Shown: piece by piece, positions 56,232-64,000 of the stretch
Numbering within the stretch: position 1 is the first letter of the stretch
How the letters are laid out: each line of letters opens with the position of its first letter
The notes under the pieces: generated by a model
The model's database searches: none
What the model saw: the letters and a program-made list of their open reading frames with translations, nothing else
What the model was told of the DNA's origin: nothing
Origin: Rhizobium leguminosarum
GTDB lineage: Bacteria; Pseudomonadota; Alphaproteobacteria; Rhizobiales; Rhizobiaceae
Length of the DNA stretch: 64,000 nt
NCBI RefSeq assembly: GCF_001652265.1
Contig: NZ_LWBS01000097.1
Location: 61,020 to 125,019, forward strand
Direction of reading: 5' to 3'
Translations under genes and position numbers: made by a program

Positions 56232-56867
56232 ATGCAGACGCGCAGCGTGCTTGAAATTGTGGATGTGGAAGGACAACCGCTTAACGCCCTCGCCCCGCGA
56301 GAGCGCATATTAAAGACGGCATCGGACCTGTTTTACCGGTTCAGCATCCACTCTGTCGGGATCGACCGCATCATTGCCGACAGCGGCGTGGCCAAGATGA
56401 CGTTCTACAAACACTTTCCATCGAAGGCCAACCTGATCGCCACCTATTTACGTTACAAAAGTGACATCTGGTTTCAGATGCTCGCAACCGCGACTGAAAG
56501 AACCGGACTATCGCCGCTGGAGCGCGTCCTCGCTATTTTTGATGCGCTAGACGAACCATTCCGTTCGCCTTCTTTCCGCGGCTGTCCGTTCGTGAAAGGG
56601 CTGGCCGAATTCGGACCGGAGGCTAACTCCCCTGACGTACAGGCAACCATCGCCTTCTATTTTAAGGGCTTACATGAATTTGTTGCCTCACTCATTGAGC
56701 CCCTGGCATTGAGCGACCCCGAAAAAGCCGTGGTCCAGATCCTGTCGCTCATCCAGGGCTCGATTGTGATGGCACAATCGACGCCCGATCCTGGACTTGT
56801 TAAGACAATCCGCGATGCAGCCACAGTGCTGCTCGAGGATGCGTTGATGTCGTCTTCTGAAACCTGA
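56232..56867 (+). CDS. TetR family transcriptional regulator
   Basis: The 211-residue protein has an N-terminal helix-turn-helix (about 23-70: PRERILKTASDLFYRF, IDRIIADSGVAKMTFYKHFPSK) followed by a helical ligand-binding domain with GCPFVKGLAEFG. ATG at 56232 has the GAGG-like site and follows the usual short leader; upstream frames add unrelated sequence. It is divergent from the SDR-Ohr pair, with inverted repeats between them, so it probably represses those genes and itself. Confidence 0.88.
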   Translation: MQTRSVLEIVDVEGQPLNALAPRERILKTASDLFYRFSIHSVGIDRIIADSGVAKMTFYKHFPSKANLIATYLRYKSDIWFQMLATATERTGLSPLERVLAIFDALDEPFRSPSFRGCPFVKGLAEFGPEANSPDVQATIAFYFKGLHEFVASLIEPLALSDPEKAVVQILSLIQGSIVMAQSTPDPGLVKTIRDAATVLLEDALMSSSET

Positions 56868-57084
56868 AGTTCGTGAGGCGTTGAGGTAGACGGCCCCGCC
56901 ACGGACGCAGCTCTGAGCTAGTTCGTCCATGGCATCGATTCCAACCGGGCGCTCGACGCGAGCGCCTGCATGAGGATCAAGAATAACGGAATTGGACTTC
57001 GGAGCTGACGCGTTCGCACCCATGATTGATTTTCATCGACCGATGAGAGTAGTGCTCGTGACCAGCATCACGATCAGTTTATTT

Positions 57085-57975
57085 CTAAACCAGTTCCCAA
57101 AACGCCTCCGCAATAGCGGTCATCCGCTTTCGGGGGCGGATAAGAACGATCTTCACGCTAACGGTCCATTCATCCGACGCAGCCTTCGTCAGCCGGCCTT
57201 TAGGCCCCAGTTCGTCCGCAGCAAGGCTTTCGGGTATCCAGGCCACTCCCTTCCCATCGGCTGCCAAGGCTTTTAGCACCATCGCAAGATGGGACGTAAA
57301 GACGGTTTTGAGATGAAGCCCGCCGAGTCTGGACGACAGGTTCGAGGCAAGGATGCGCCCCATGCCGGACTTCTCTTCGAATGCAATCTCGGCGACCGGA
57401 GCCTCCTGAGTACCGGGCAGACGATGAAGCGCACCACCTTTCTCATCCTTACCGCTGACCGGAATGAGCCGGTCGGTCGACAGCTCAACATGTTTGAAGT
57501 CCGCCGCGTCCAGGCGAATTTTGCTGTTCTCGTGGTAATGGCACAGGAGAAACTGGGCCCTCCCCTCCAGCATGATCTTCTCGCATTCATTCATGTTGTC
57601 GGACAACAGCCGAATAGGCATGGTCGAGATGACATGTCCGAGGCCTTGTATCCAGCCTGGGAAGAACACGAATGACAGCGCGTGGGTCGCGGCGAAGGTC
57701 ACTGTCGAAGAATCCGCCCGCGTACGATCCAGGTCTTGCCTCACCCGTTCCAGTCGGTTGGCAACATCGTTGGCCGCATCCAGCACGATCTCCCCCGCGG
57801 CTGTCAGTTTCAGGCGGTGCGTGGATCGATCTATCAATTCCAACCCACACCATTCTTCCAGGGCTCGGATACGACGGCCGAACGCCGGCTGCGTGACGTT
57901 ACGATGTTCGGCCGCACGGGAAAAATTCAATGTTTCGGCCAGGGCTTGAAGATCGGCCAGCCAAACAGTCTCCAT
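57085..57975 (-). CDS. LysR family transcriptional regulator
   Basis: The 296-residue protein has the LysR helix-turn-helix at residues 6-60 (WLADLQALAETLNFSRAAEH, VTQPAFGRRIRALEEWCGLELIDR) and an effector domain with GRAQFLLCHYH and a DELGPKGRL segment near the C-terminus. It is divergent from the DctA-type/tartrate dehydratase pair; the 217-base gap holds a T-N11-A box. It probably activates those genes in response to tartrate or a related acid (inference). The start at 57975 matches the family N-terminus. Confidence 0.9.
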   Translation of the reverse strand: METVWLADLQALAETLNFSRAAEHRNVTQPAFGRRIRALEEWCGLELIDRSTHRLKLTAAGEIVLDAANDVANRLERVRQDLDRTRADSSTVTFAATHALSFVFFPGWIQGLGHVISTMPIRLLSDNMNECEKIMLEGRAQFLLCHYHENSKIRLDAADFKHVELSTDRLIPVSGKDEKGGALHRLPGTQEAPVAEIAFEEKSGMGRILASNLSSRLGGLHLKTVFTSHLAMVLKALAADGKGVAWIPESLAADELGPKGRLTKAASDEWTVSVKIVLIRPRKRMTAIAEAFWELV

Positions 57976-58083
57976 CCTATCGTACCTCAGTGAGCCATGC
58001 CGCCACCGCACCGAGATACATCCAGTTTCCCCGCGAAATCAAGATGAACGCTGGCGCCAGATCGAAATGTTCAGTTTTCGCTA

Positions 58084-58096
58084 TGCCAAAACGGCA
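58084..58096 (+). promoter_or_regulatory. LysR-type binding box (T-N11-A)
   Basis: TGCC-AAAAC-GGCA is a dyad with the T-N11-A spacing typical of LysR regulators. It lies about 110 bases from each of the divergent lysR and dctA-type start codons. Confidence 0.6.
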
Positions 58097-58192
58097 CCAA
58101 TAGAACCCGTATCGGCATTGGACGAGGAGCCTCCCTAATCCCTATGACATGCCCTGTGCGGAGGAACGCATTTAAACAGGGAGGAGAGACCA

Positions 58193-59500
58193 ATGGCTAA
58201 ACGCCTGTTGAGTCAGCTTTACATACAGGTGCTGATCGGCATCGGGATCGGTATCATCGTCGGGCTTTTCATTCCCGACTTCGCCACCAAACTGCAGCCC
58301 TTCGCCGACGGCTTCATCAAACTGATCAAGATGCTGCTTGCGCCGGTCATCTTCGGTACCGTTGTCCTCGGCATCGCCAAGATGGGCGACATCAAGGAAG
58401 TCGGCAAGATCGGCGCGCGGTCTCTGATTTACTTCGAGGTCGTTTCGACGATCGCGCTGGTTCTCGGGCTGATCGTCGTCAACATCATGCAGCCCGGCGT
58501 CGGCATGAACATCGACGCTAGGAAGATCGACGCCAGCACGATCTCAACCTACCAGCAGACCGCCCAGCAACAGGGCGGCGTCATCGAGTTCTTCATGAAC
58601 GTGATCCCAACGACGATGGTCGATGCATTTGCCAAGGGCGCGATGCTTCAGGTCATCCTGATCGCCGTGCTGATGGGCTGCGCACTTGTCCAGCTCGGCG
58701 AGAAAGCCAAGCCCGTCATCGACGTCTTCGATTCTCTGCTCCAGGCTCTGTTCCGGATCGTCGGCATGATCATGCGCCTGGCACCGATCGGCGCCGGCGC
58801 GGGCGTGGCCTATACGATCGGAAAATACGGCGTCGGCTCGCTCTGGGCACTCGGGCACCTGATGCTGGGCGTCTACCTGACCTCGGCCCTGTTCGTGATC
58901 GTTGTCCTCGGATCGATCGCCCGTTGGTCGGGGTTTCCGTTGCTGCATTTCTTCCGGTACTTCAAGGACGAAATTCTGATCGTTCTTGCGACCTGTTCGT
59001 CGGAAGCTGTGTTGCCGCGCATGATGGCGAAGCTGGAGAAACTCGGCTGCAAGAAATCCGTCGTCGGACTGGTGCTGCCGACCGGATACACCTTCAACGC
59101 CGACGGCACCTGCATCTATTTAACAATGGCCGCCGTCTTCGTCGCCCAAGCGACGAACACGCCGCTCGGGATCGAAGGCCAGCTTGTTATCTTGGGCGTT
59201 CTGCTGCTGACTTCCAAGGGGTCGGCAGGCGTCGCGGGCGCGGGTTTCGTCACCCTGGCGGCCACTCTCTCCAGCTTCCATGCCATCCCGGTCGCCGGTC
59301 TCGTCCTTCTGCTTGGCGTCGACCGCTTCATGAACGAGGCCCGCGCCGTCGTAAACCTGATCGGCAACGGCATCGCCACCATCGCCATCGCCAAATGGGA
59401 GGGCGCTCTCGACCAGGACACCGTCAAGGCAGTGATTGCCGAACAGCGCGGCGAGCGTCCCCGAAACATCACCGCATCACCCGCCGAACTGGCATCCTGA
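58193..59500 (+). CDS. dctA: C4-dicarboxylate:cation symporter (DctA family), likely tartrate uptake
   Basis: The 435-residue protein has eight or so membrane segments with the DctA/GltP hairpin motifs: LIKMLLAPVIFGTVVLGIAKM, ATCSSEAVLPRMM (substrate serine loop) near residue 267, and PTGYTFNADGTCIYLTMA near residue 300. DctA proteins import succinate, fumarate and malate; this copy sits 37 bases ahead of a D-tartrate dehydratase gene and is divergent from a LysR regulator, not the DctBD two-component genes, so D-tartrate or a related hydroxy-dicarboxylate is a likelier substrate (inference). A GGAGGAG-type site precedes the ATG. Confidence 0.9.
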   Translation: MAKRLLSQLYIQVLIGIGIGIIVGLFIPDFATKLQPFADGFIKLIKMLLAPVIFGTVVLGIAKMGDIKEVGKIGARSLIYFEVVSTIALVLGLIVVNIMQPGVGMNIDARKIDASTISTYQQTAQQQGGVIEFFMNVIPTTMVDAFAKGAMLQVILIAVLMGCALVQLGEKAKPVIDVFDSLLQALFRIVGMIMRLAPIGAGAGVAYTIGKYGVGSLWALGHLMLGVYLTSALFVIVVLGSIARWSGFPLLHFFRYFKDEILIVLATCSSEAVLPRMMAKLEKLGCKKSVVGLVLPTGYTFNADGTCIYLTMAAVFVAQATNTPLGIEGQLVILGVLLLTSKGSAGVAGAGFVTLAATLSSFHAIPVAGLVLLLGVDRFMNEARAVVNLIGNGIATIAIAKWEGALDQDTVKAVIAEQRGERPRNITASPAELAS

Positions 59501-59537
59501 TCACAAACAAATCGAACAATACCGAACGGAGAATGCA

Positions 59538-60701
59538 ATGCGCATCGTTGATGTCTGCGAAGTTACCAAGCCAATCGCTTCGCCAATCCGCAACGCCTAT
59601 ATCGACTTCAGCAAAATGACCGCCAGCCTGGTTGCCGTCGTCACCGACGTCGTCCGGGATGGTCGTCGTGTTGTCGGCTACGGCTTCAACTCGAACGGCC
59701 GCTATGGGCAGGGTGGCCTGATCCGTGAGCGCTTCAAGGACCGTATCCTCGAGGCCTCCCCGGAAAGCCTGATGAACGACGCCGGCACCAATCTCGACCC
59801 GCACAAGATCTGGGCAACGATGATGATGAACGAAAAGCCCGGTGGGCATGGCGAGCGTTCGGTCGCCGTCGGCACTCTCGACATGGCGATCTGGGATGCG
59901 GTTGCCAAGATCGAGGGCAAGCCGCTCTTTCGCATGTTGGCCGATATGAAAGGACGTGAGGCCAATCCGAAGGTCTTCGTCTATGCGGCCGGCGGCTACT
60001 ATTATCCGGGTAAGGACAACAGTGCGCTTCGCAAAGAGATGCGCAGCTATCTCGACCGTGGCTATAACGTCGTGAAGATGAAGATCGGCGGCGCGTCAAT
60101 CGATGAGGATCGTGGTCGTATCGAATCGGTCCTCGAAGAGATCGGCTCGCAGGCCCGGCTGGCGGTGGATGCCAACGGTCGCTTCGATCTTGAGATCGGC
60201 ATCGCCTATGCCAAGATGCTGCGCGACTACCCACTTTTCTGGTACGAGGAAATCGGCGATCCGCTCGACTACGCCCTACAGGCGGCGATTTCCGAGTTTT
60301 ACGATGCCCCGATGGCAACCGGCGAAAACCTGTTCTCCCATCAGGACGCCCGCAACCTTCTTCGCTACGGCGGCATGCGTGCCGACCGCGACTTCCTGCA
60401 GTTCGACTGCGCCTTGTCCTACGGCCTTGTCGAATACCTGCGCACCCTCGACGTCCTGCGCCAGTTCGGCTGGTCGCCCTCTCGCTGCATTCCGCATGGC
60501 GGCCACCAGATGTCGCTCAACATTGCGGCCGGGCTTGGCCTCGGCGGCAACGAAAGTTATCCGGACCTGTTCCAGCCTTATGGCGGCTTCCCGGATTGCG
60601 TGAAGGTCATCGACGGACACATCACCATGCCGGAACTGCCGGGCATCGGCTTCGAGGGCAAGTCCGATCTCATCAGGGTCATGCGCGAGCTCGCTGAGTA
60701 A
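59538..60701 (+). CDS. tarD: D(-)-tartrate dehydratase (enolase superfamily)
   Basis: The 387-residue protein follows the bradyrhizobial TarD sequence closely along its length: IASPIRNAYIDFSKMTASL, EKPGGHGERSVAVGTLDMA, the catalytic KxK in NVVKMKIGG (about residue 182), metal ligands DANGRF, EEIGDPLDY and ATGENLFS, and the catalytic histidine in CIPHGGHQM. It dehydrates D-tartrate to oxaloacetate in the cytoplasm, using magnesium. It lies in one transcript with the DctA-type transporter. An ACGGAGA site supports the start. Confidence 0.92.
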   Translation: MRIVDVCEVTKPIASPIRNAYIDFSKMTASLVAVVTDVVRDGRRVVGYGFNSNGRYGQGGLIRERFKDRILEASPESLMNDAGTNLDPHKIWATMMMNEKPGGHGERSVAVGTLDMAIWDAVAKIEGKPLFRMLADMKGREANPKVFVYAAGGYYYPGKDNSALRKEMRSYLDRGYNVVKMKIGGASIDEDRGRIESVLEEIGSQARLAVDANGRFDLEIGIAYAKMLRDYPLFWYEEIGDPLDYALQAAISEFYDAPMATGENLFSHQDARNLLRYGGMRADRDFLQFDCALSYGLVEYLRTLDVLRQFGWSPSRCIPHGGHQMSLNIAAGLGLGGNESYPDLFQPYGGFPDCVKVIDGHITMPELPGIGFEGKSDLIRVMRELAE

Positions 60702-60710
60702 GACCACGAA

Positions 60711-60733
60711 GCGGGCGAAGCACTTTCGCCCGC
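60711..60733 (+). terminator. Hairpin after the tartrate operon
   Basis: GCGGGCGAA and TTCGCCCGC form a perfect nine-base-pair stem with a five-base loop, ten bases after the TAA of tarD. No T-run follows, so it may act as a stabilising hairpin or a weak terminator. Confidence 0.55.
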
Positions 60734-60862
60734 TCCAACTCGCACTTCGTCAATGCACTGCCAAGAAGCGCCCGCTGAAATCCCTGAACTCTGTTGTAGC
60801 ACCTGGATGATATCTTAAGCACCTGAACCTTCCCGCGATACGCCTTACAACGGAAGCGTCTG

Positions 60863-61261
60863 TCAGCCCCGCGGTATATCTGCGTTCAGCCCAGTCGATG
60901 ACTGACGCATGTCACGTCGCATGAAAGCCCAGTCGATGAGTTCCGCCATCGATGGGCCTAGGGCGATCCCCATCTCACTGAGTGCATATTCGACCCTTGG
61001 CGGGACCTGGGGATAGACGGTTCTGGTCACGATGCCGTCCTTCTCCAACTCCTTGAGTTGCTGGATCAGCATCTTCTGGTTCACGCCCTCGACGCGCTTT
61101 TCGAGCTCCGAAAATCTAAGCGGGCCCTTTGCAGCGAAAAGCTGACAGATGATGACGATTTTCCACTTCCCTTCAAGGACCTGCAGAGCGTCCCGGGTCG
61201 CCGCTGCCCATACCATTCGCTGCTTGGGGTCGTCACAGCGCCAGTCTCGTTCAATTGCCAT
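60863..61261 (-). CDS. HxlR family transcriptional regulator
   Basis: The 132-residue protein has the winged helix-turn-helix pattern of HxlR/YodB regulators: ALQVLEGKWKIVIICQL, LRFSELEKRVEGVNQKMLIQQLKELEKDG and VEYALSEMG. Such proteins often sense electrophiles or oxidants through a cysteine (here Cys near residue 9 and one near 43). A GAGGT site lies just ahead of its ATG. It is divergent from two tandem NAD(P)-binding reductase-like genes, which it probably controls. Confidence 0.9.
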   Translation of the reverse strand: MAIERDWRCDDPKQRMVWAAATRDALQVLEGKWKIVIICQLFAAKGPLRFSELEKRVEGVNQKMLIQQLKELEKDGIVTRTVYPQVPPRVEYALSEMGIALGPSMAELIDWAFMRRDMRQSSTGLNADIPRG

Positions 61262-61273
61262 ACTTACCTCAAG

Positions 61274-61286
61274 GTGGGTTACCCAC
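61274..61286. promoter_or_regulatory. Palindromic operator candidate for the HxlR regulator
   Basis: GTGGGT-T-ACCCAC is a perfect palindrome 12 bases upstream of the HxlR start codon, in the 136-base divergent control region. Its position would let a bound dimer block the regulator gene and perhaps the divergent promoter. Confidence 0.5.
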
Positions 61287-61397
61287 TTATTAGTCGGTTC
61301 TTGCCGTATCAGATAGCTATACCTATTCTTCGGAGCACAAAAAGTCACGTCTCCATCGGAGTGCGCGTGAATTCCATACTCACAGCAAGGAAATGAT

Positions 61398-62132
61398 ATG
61401 AAGATCGGAATTATCGGCGCAGGAAACATCGGCGCGATACTCGCACGCAAGCTCGGAGCCGCAGGTCACGAGATTAAGCTCGCCAATTCCAAGGGCCCGG
61501 AATCTATCCGCGAGCTCGCCGCTGAAGTTGGTGCGACGGCTACGACCAAGGAAGATGCCGTGACAGGAGTGGATACTGTGATCCTCTCCATCCCGTTTTC
61601 AGCCTATCGCGACCTTGCCGGGTTGTTTGAAGATGTTCCCGCCAACGTCGTCGTCGTGGACACGTCCAACTACTACCCGTTCCGTGACGGAGCGATCAGC
61701 GACGTCGATGGCGGCAAACCGGAAGCGGTCTGGGTTGCCGAGCAGATCAATCGACCCATCATTAAAGCCTGGAACGCGGTGCTTGCCGCGACCCTCGCGG
61801 AAAAGGGCGTAGAGAAGTCGCAACCCGGCCGCATCGCCCTTCCGGTCGCGGGTGATGACCTCGAAGAGAAGTCACGCGTCATCGAACTGATAGAGGCAAC
61901 GGGCTTCGACGGCCTCGATGCCGGGAGCCTTGAGACCTCATGGCGACAGCAGCCCGGCACGCCCGCTTACTGCACGGAACTAACAGTCGATGAGCTGAAA
62001 ACGGCTCTGGAAAAAGCAGACCAGACCCGCTCGGCCGACAACCGCGAAACCTTGATCAAGGGATTCGTGGAGAGAGGCGATAGCCTGACCCACGACGAAA
62101 TTGTCGCCCGCAACCGCTCCGTAACCGCGTGA
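61398..62132 (+). CDS. NADPH-dependent F420 reductase-like oxidoreductase (copy 1)
   Basis: The 244-residue protein starts with a Rossmann motif KIGIIGAGNIGAILARKLGAAGHEI, then ANSKGPESI (the loop that selects NADP phosphate), VILSIPFSAY, VVVDTSNYYPFRDG and KAWNAVLA, as in the F420-dependent NADP reductase/NPD family. Whether F420 is used is doubtful in rhizobia; many members reduce other cofactors or small molecules. It is followed by a related gene and is divergent from an HxlR regulator. Confidence 0.88.
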   Translation: MKIGIIGAGNIGAILARKLGAAGHEIKLANSKGPESIRELAAEVGATATTKEDAVTGVDTVILSIPFSAYRDLAGLFEDVPANVVVVDTSNYYPFRDGAISDVDGGKPEAVWVAEQINRPIIKAWNAVLAATLAEKGVEKSQPGRIALPVAGDDLEEKSRVIELIEATGFDGLDAGSLETSWRQQPGTPAYCTELTVDELKTALEKADQTRSADNRETLIKGFVERGDSLTHDEIVARNRSVTA

Positions 62133-62149
62133 GAGATACAAGAGACATC

Positions 62150-62896
62150 ATGCAAGTTGGTATAATCGGCGTCGGCCATATCGGGAAAACGCTGGTCCGG
62201 GAACTGAGCAAGGCCGGCTATGATGTGAAGGCGGCAAATTCTCGCGGTCCCGACACAATCGATCCGGAGGTGTTTGCGTCAGGCGGGCAGGCTGTCACTG
62301 TCGAGCAGGCAGTCGAAGACGCATATATCCTGATCCTGTCGATCCCTCTCAATCAGTTGCCCGAAATTGCAGCTCGACTATCCGGACTTCCGGAAGACAC
62401 GGTGGTCATCGATACATCCAACTATTACCCAATGCGTGACACCGCTATCGCCGATATCGAAGCCGGCGATAGCGAGAGTGTCTGGGTATCCAGACAACTC
62501 GGCCGACCGGTCGCAAAGGCTTGGAACGCTATCGGTTCGGACTCTTTCGCCCGATTGGGAAAACCTGCCGGCCACCCGGATCGGATCGCCATTCCGGTTG
62601 CAGCGGATAATGAACGTGATCGATATGTCGCCATGGCGCTTGTTGGCAATACGGGGTTCGACGCGGTCGATGCTGGATCGCTATCTGAGTCATGGCGTCA
62701 GCAGCCGGGCTCCCCTGCTTACTGCACCGATCTCACGGCCACCGAGATGTCCGATGCACTTGCCGCCGCGGAAAGATCAAGATTGCCAAAGCGACGAGAC
62801 CTGTCCGTCGCTGCAGTTCGGGAGAAGCTTGGCGATACGAAGAGCAATCCCACTGCGGACTATCTCGTGCGTTTGAACAGGGCCTTGTTCATGTAG
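62150..62896 (+). CDS. NADPH-dependent F420 reductase-like oxidoreductase (copy 2)
   Basis: The 248-residue paralogue of copy 1 begins MQVGIIGVGHIGKTLVREL and repeats the landmarks ANSRGPDTI, LILSIPLNQLP, VVIDTSNYYPMRD and KAWNAIGSD; the C-terminal PGSPAYCTDL matches copy 1. The ATG at 62150 fits the Rossmann start; a GTG overlapping the copy 1 stop is the alternative. Tandem arrangement suggests heterodimer formation or separate specificity (inference). Confidence 0.87.
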   Translation: MQVGIIGVGHIGKTLVRELSKAGYDVKAANSRGPDTIDPEVFASGGQAVTVEQAVEDAYILILSIPLNQLPEIAARLSGLPEDTVVIDTSNYYPMRDTAIADIEAGDSESVWVSRQLGRPVAKAWNAIGSDSFARLGKPAGHPDRIAIPVAADNERDRYVAMALVGNTGFDAVDAGSLSESWRQQPGSPAYCTDLTATEMSDALAAAERSRLPKRRDLSVAAVREKLGDTKSNPTADYLVRLNRALFM

Positions 62897-63873
62897 ATCG
62901 CAACCTTCTGTATTCGTCGCTCTAATCCGCTTTTTTGGCAGACCATGTTGATCAGTTGTGAGGTCAGAGCCGACAGTAAGGTCGGGATCAGAACTGAACC
63001 AGATCGAAAGTGCGCCTCATGCCGAGATCAGTTGAAGGGATGCGAACCGGCGAGGTGTAATTTGGACGAGCTAAATGATTGATAAACGGACCTCGAGGCA
63101 TAACGTCCATTTATGGAACTTCGCACCAGCGATATTTGTCTGAACATAATGATGATCAGCTGCGGGGTGGCCGGCCCCGCCGTAGGGGTATTAGCACGGG
63201 CCTGCGGATTTCGAACCGTAATTCAGATTGCTTCTTTGGTCGCAAGCTTCGCCGCCGCTGTCCTGTTGTCCAGTCGGCGCCGATACAAAGTGTCGACGTC
63301 GTCCCCACCTTGAGAGGCTCATCTTTGCGCGTCTTTCGGCAGCCTGGTGTTCAGGCCTTGAAGCGATCGAATGCGGTGAGCCACTTGATCGGTGGATCCG
63401 CTTCAGCCAGCGATAGATTTCCGACCGCAGATAGCAGAGTCCCCCGCCGAAAGCTTCTTCCGCAAGCTCAATCCACCAGGAATTCGGACGGCCGTCACTG
63501 ACATCCGACCGACCGGTTCGAGTTCAGGTCTTGAAGGGAATGGCATTGCAAATGTGGGATCTATCTCAGGTTATTCTGCTGCCGTTAGATACTCTAACGG
63601 AGCCGTGTATGCGATCATTTTGATCCACACCAAACCCAACACTCCATACGCCGAAGACCTGGTAATTATAAGCGCATCCCACCATCGCGTCCACACCTGG
63701 AAATGAACCGCGGTCCCAGAGTTCTTGTTCACCTGAAGAGACCTCGTCGCGAAAGGTACGCTTGCAAACAAAGCCGGCGACTTGCAGAAATCTTTGTAGT
63801 GCCAGACCCCGAGGTTCTGAGGCCGCCACGGCTCTGATGCGGGTGTTCACTTCATTTATTCCTGCAGGTGTTG
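62897..63873. other. Gene-poor region left of the insertion sequence
   Basis: In these 977 bases no frame on either strand shows family motifs. A minus-strand frame ending near 63566 and running into the insertion-sequence end could be a truncated gene, but I cannot identify it. A plus-strand frame at 63113-63313 encodes a hydrophobic stretch but lacks a clear ribosome-binding site. Confidence 0.45.
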
Positions 63874-64000
63874 TGACCTGCCACTGAGAATTTCCTCCAG
63901 AATGGATTAGAGTCCGGCCCATTAAAGGACGGACGAATGAAGAAGCAGAGATTTACGGAAGAGCAGATTATCGGTGTGCTGAAGGAGCAGGAGGCAGGCG
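63874..64000 (+). mobile_element. IS3-family insertion sequence, left end (truncated by the window)
   Basis: A TGACCTGCCACTGAG terminus, of the type seen at the ends of IS3-family elements of rhizobia, starts about 60 bases before an orfA reading frame. Only the first 127 bases are in the window, so the right end, inverted repeat and target duplication cannot be checked. Confidence 0.7.
63937..64000 (+). CDS. IS3-family transposase OrfA (N-terminal fragment)
   Basis: The 21 visible residues start MKKQRFTEEQIIGVLKEQEA, the canonical beginning of IS3-group (IS407-like) OrfA, a helix-turn-helix protein that works with OrfB in transposition. The frame is open to the window edge. Confidence 0.88.
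   Translation, partial: MKKQRFTEEQIIGVLKEQEAG

Noticed and set aside
63566..63873. Minus-strand frame of about 118 codons next to the insertion sequence
   Set aside because: It starts inside the insertion-sequence end and has no recognisable motif; a truncated gene is possible but unsupported.

Overview
This window has the GC-rich composition, gene families and gene order of an alphaproteobacterium of the Rhizobium/Agrobacterium group. The indicators are a D-tartrate dehydratase of the bradyrhizobial type, ExoP/ExoF/ExoQ-like exopolysaccharide genes, and type I secretion next to polysaccharide genes. It looks like accessory DNA (plasmid or island): several genes are in an eroded state and an IS3-family element enters at the right edge.

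Layout. (1) 0-5.4 kb: a partial gene, the relic of an FAD/NAD(P)-binding oxidoreductase, an MFS transporter, adenine deaminase and L-2-hydroxyglutarate oxidase. (2) 5.5-23.5 kb, almost all on the minus strand: a type I secretion ABC transporter and its HlyD adaptor, a 102-residue protein, and two copies of a two-gene module. Each module has a very large surface-type protein (N,N-dimethylformamidase-like domain, Ig-like domain, cadherin-like or VCBS-like domains, DUF4082 repeats) followed by a COG0523/CobW-type GTPase. One small exported protein lies between the two copies on the plus strand. (3) 24.1-52.2 kb: a Wzx/Wzy-type polysaccharide locus. It holds an outer-membrane export protein, flippase, polymerase, tyrosine autokinase/co-polymerase, WbaP-like initiating transferase, six glycosyltransferases, an amino-sugar set (WbpB/D/E-like plus a second aminotransferase/epimerase/acyltransferase trio), UDP-xylose synthase, Gmd, a frameshifted GDP-fucose synthase, a beta-helix protein and a LuxR-type regulator with a degenerate receiver. 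(4) 52.2-56.9 kb: an eroded zone with DUF2277, a broken cold-shock gene, a broken DUF1330 gene and a dehydrogenase tail, followed by an intact Ohr + SDR pair under a divergent TetR regulator. (5) 57-60.7 kb: LysR regulator, DctA-type transporter and D-tartrate dehydratase. (6) 60.8-62.9 kb: an HxlR regulator divergent from two tandem F420-reductase-like NAD(P)-binding proteins. (7) 62.9-64 kb: no recognisable gene, then an IS3 end.

How the parts may work together (inference): the type I transporter is well placed to export the giant proteins, which end in nearly the same residues. These proteins could sit in or act on the polysaccharide matrix made by the neighbouring locus. The pairing of a possibly metal-dependent amidase-like surface protein with a dedicated COG0523 GTPase, present twice, is the least explained system here.
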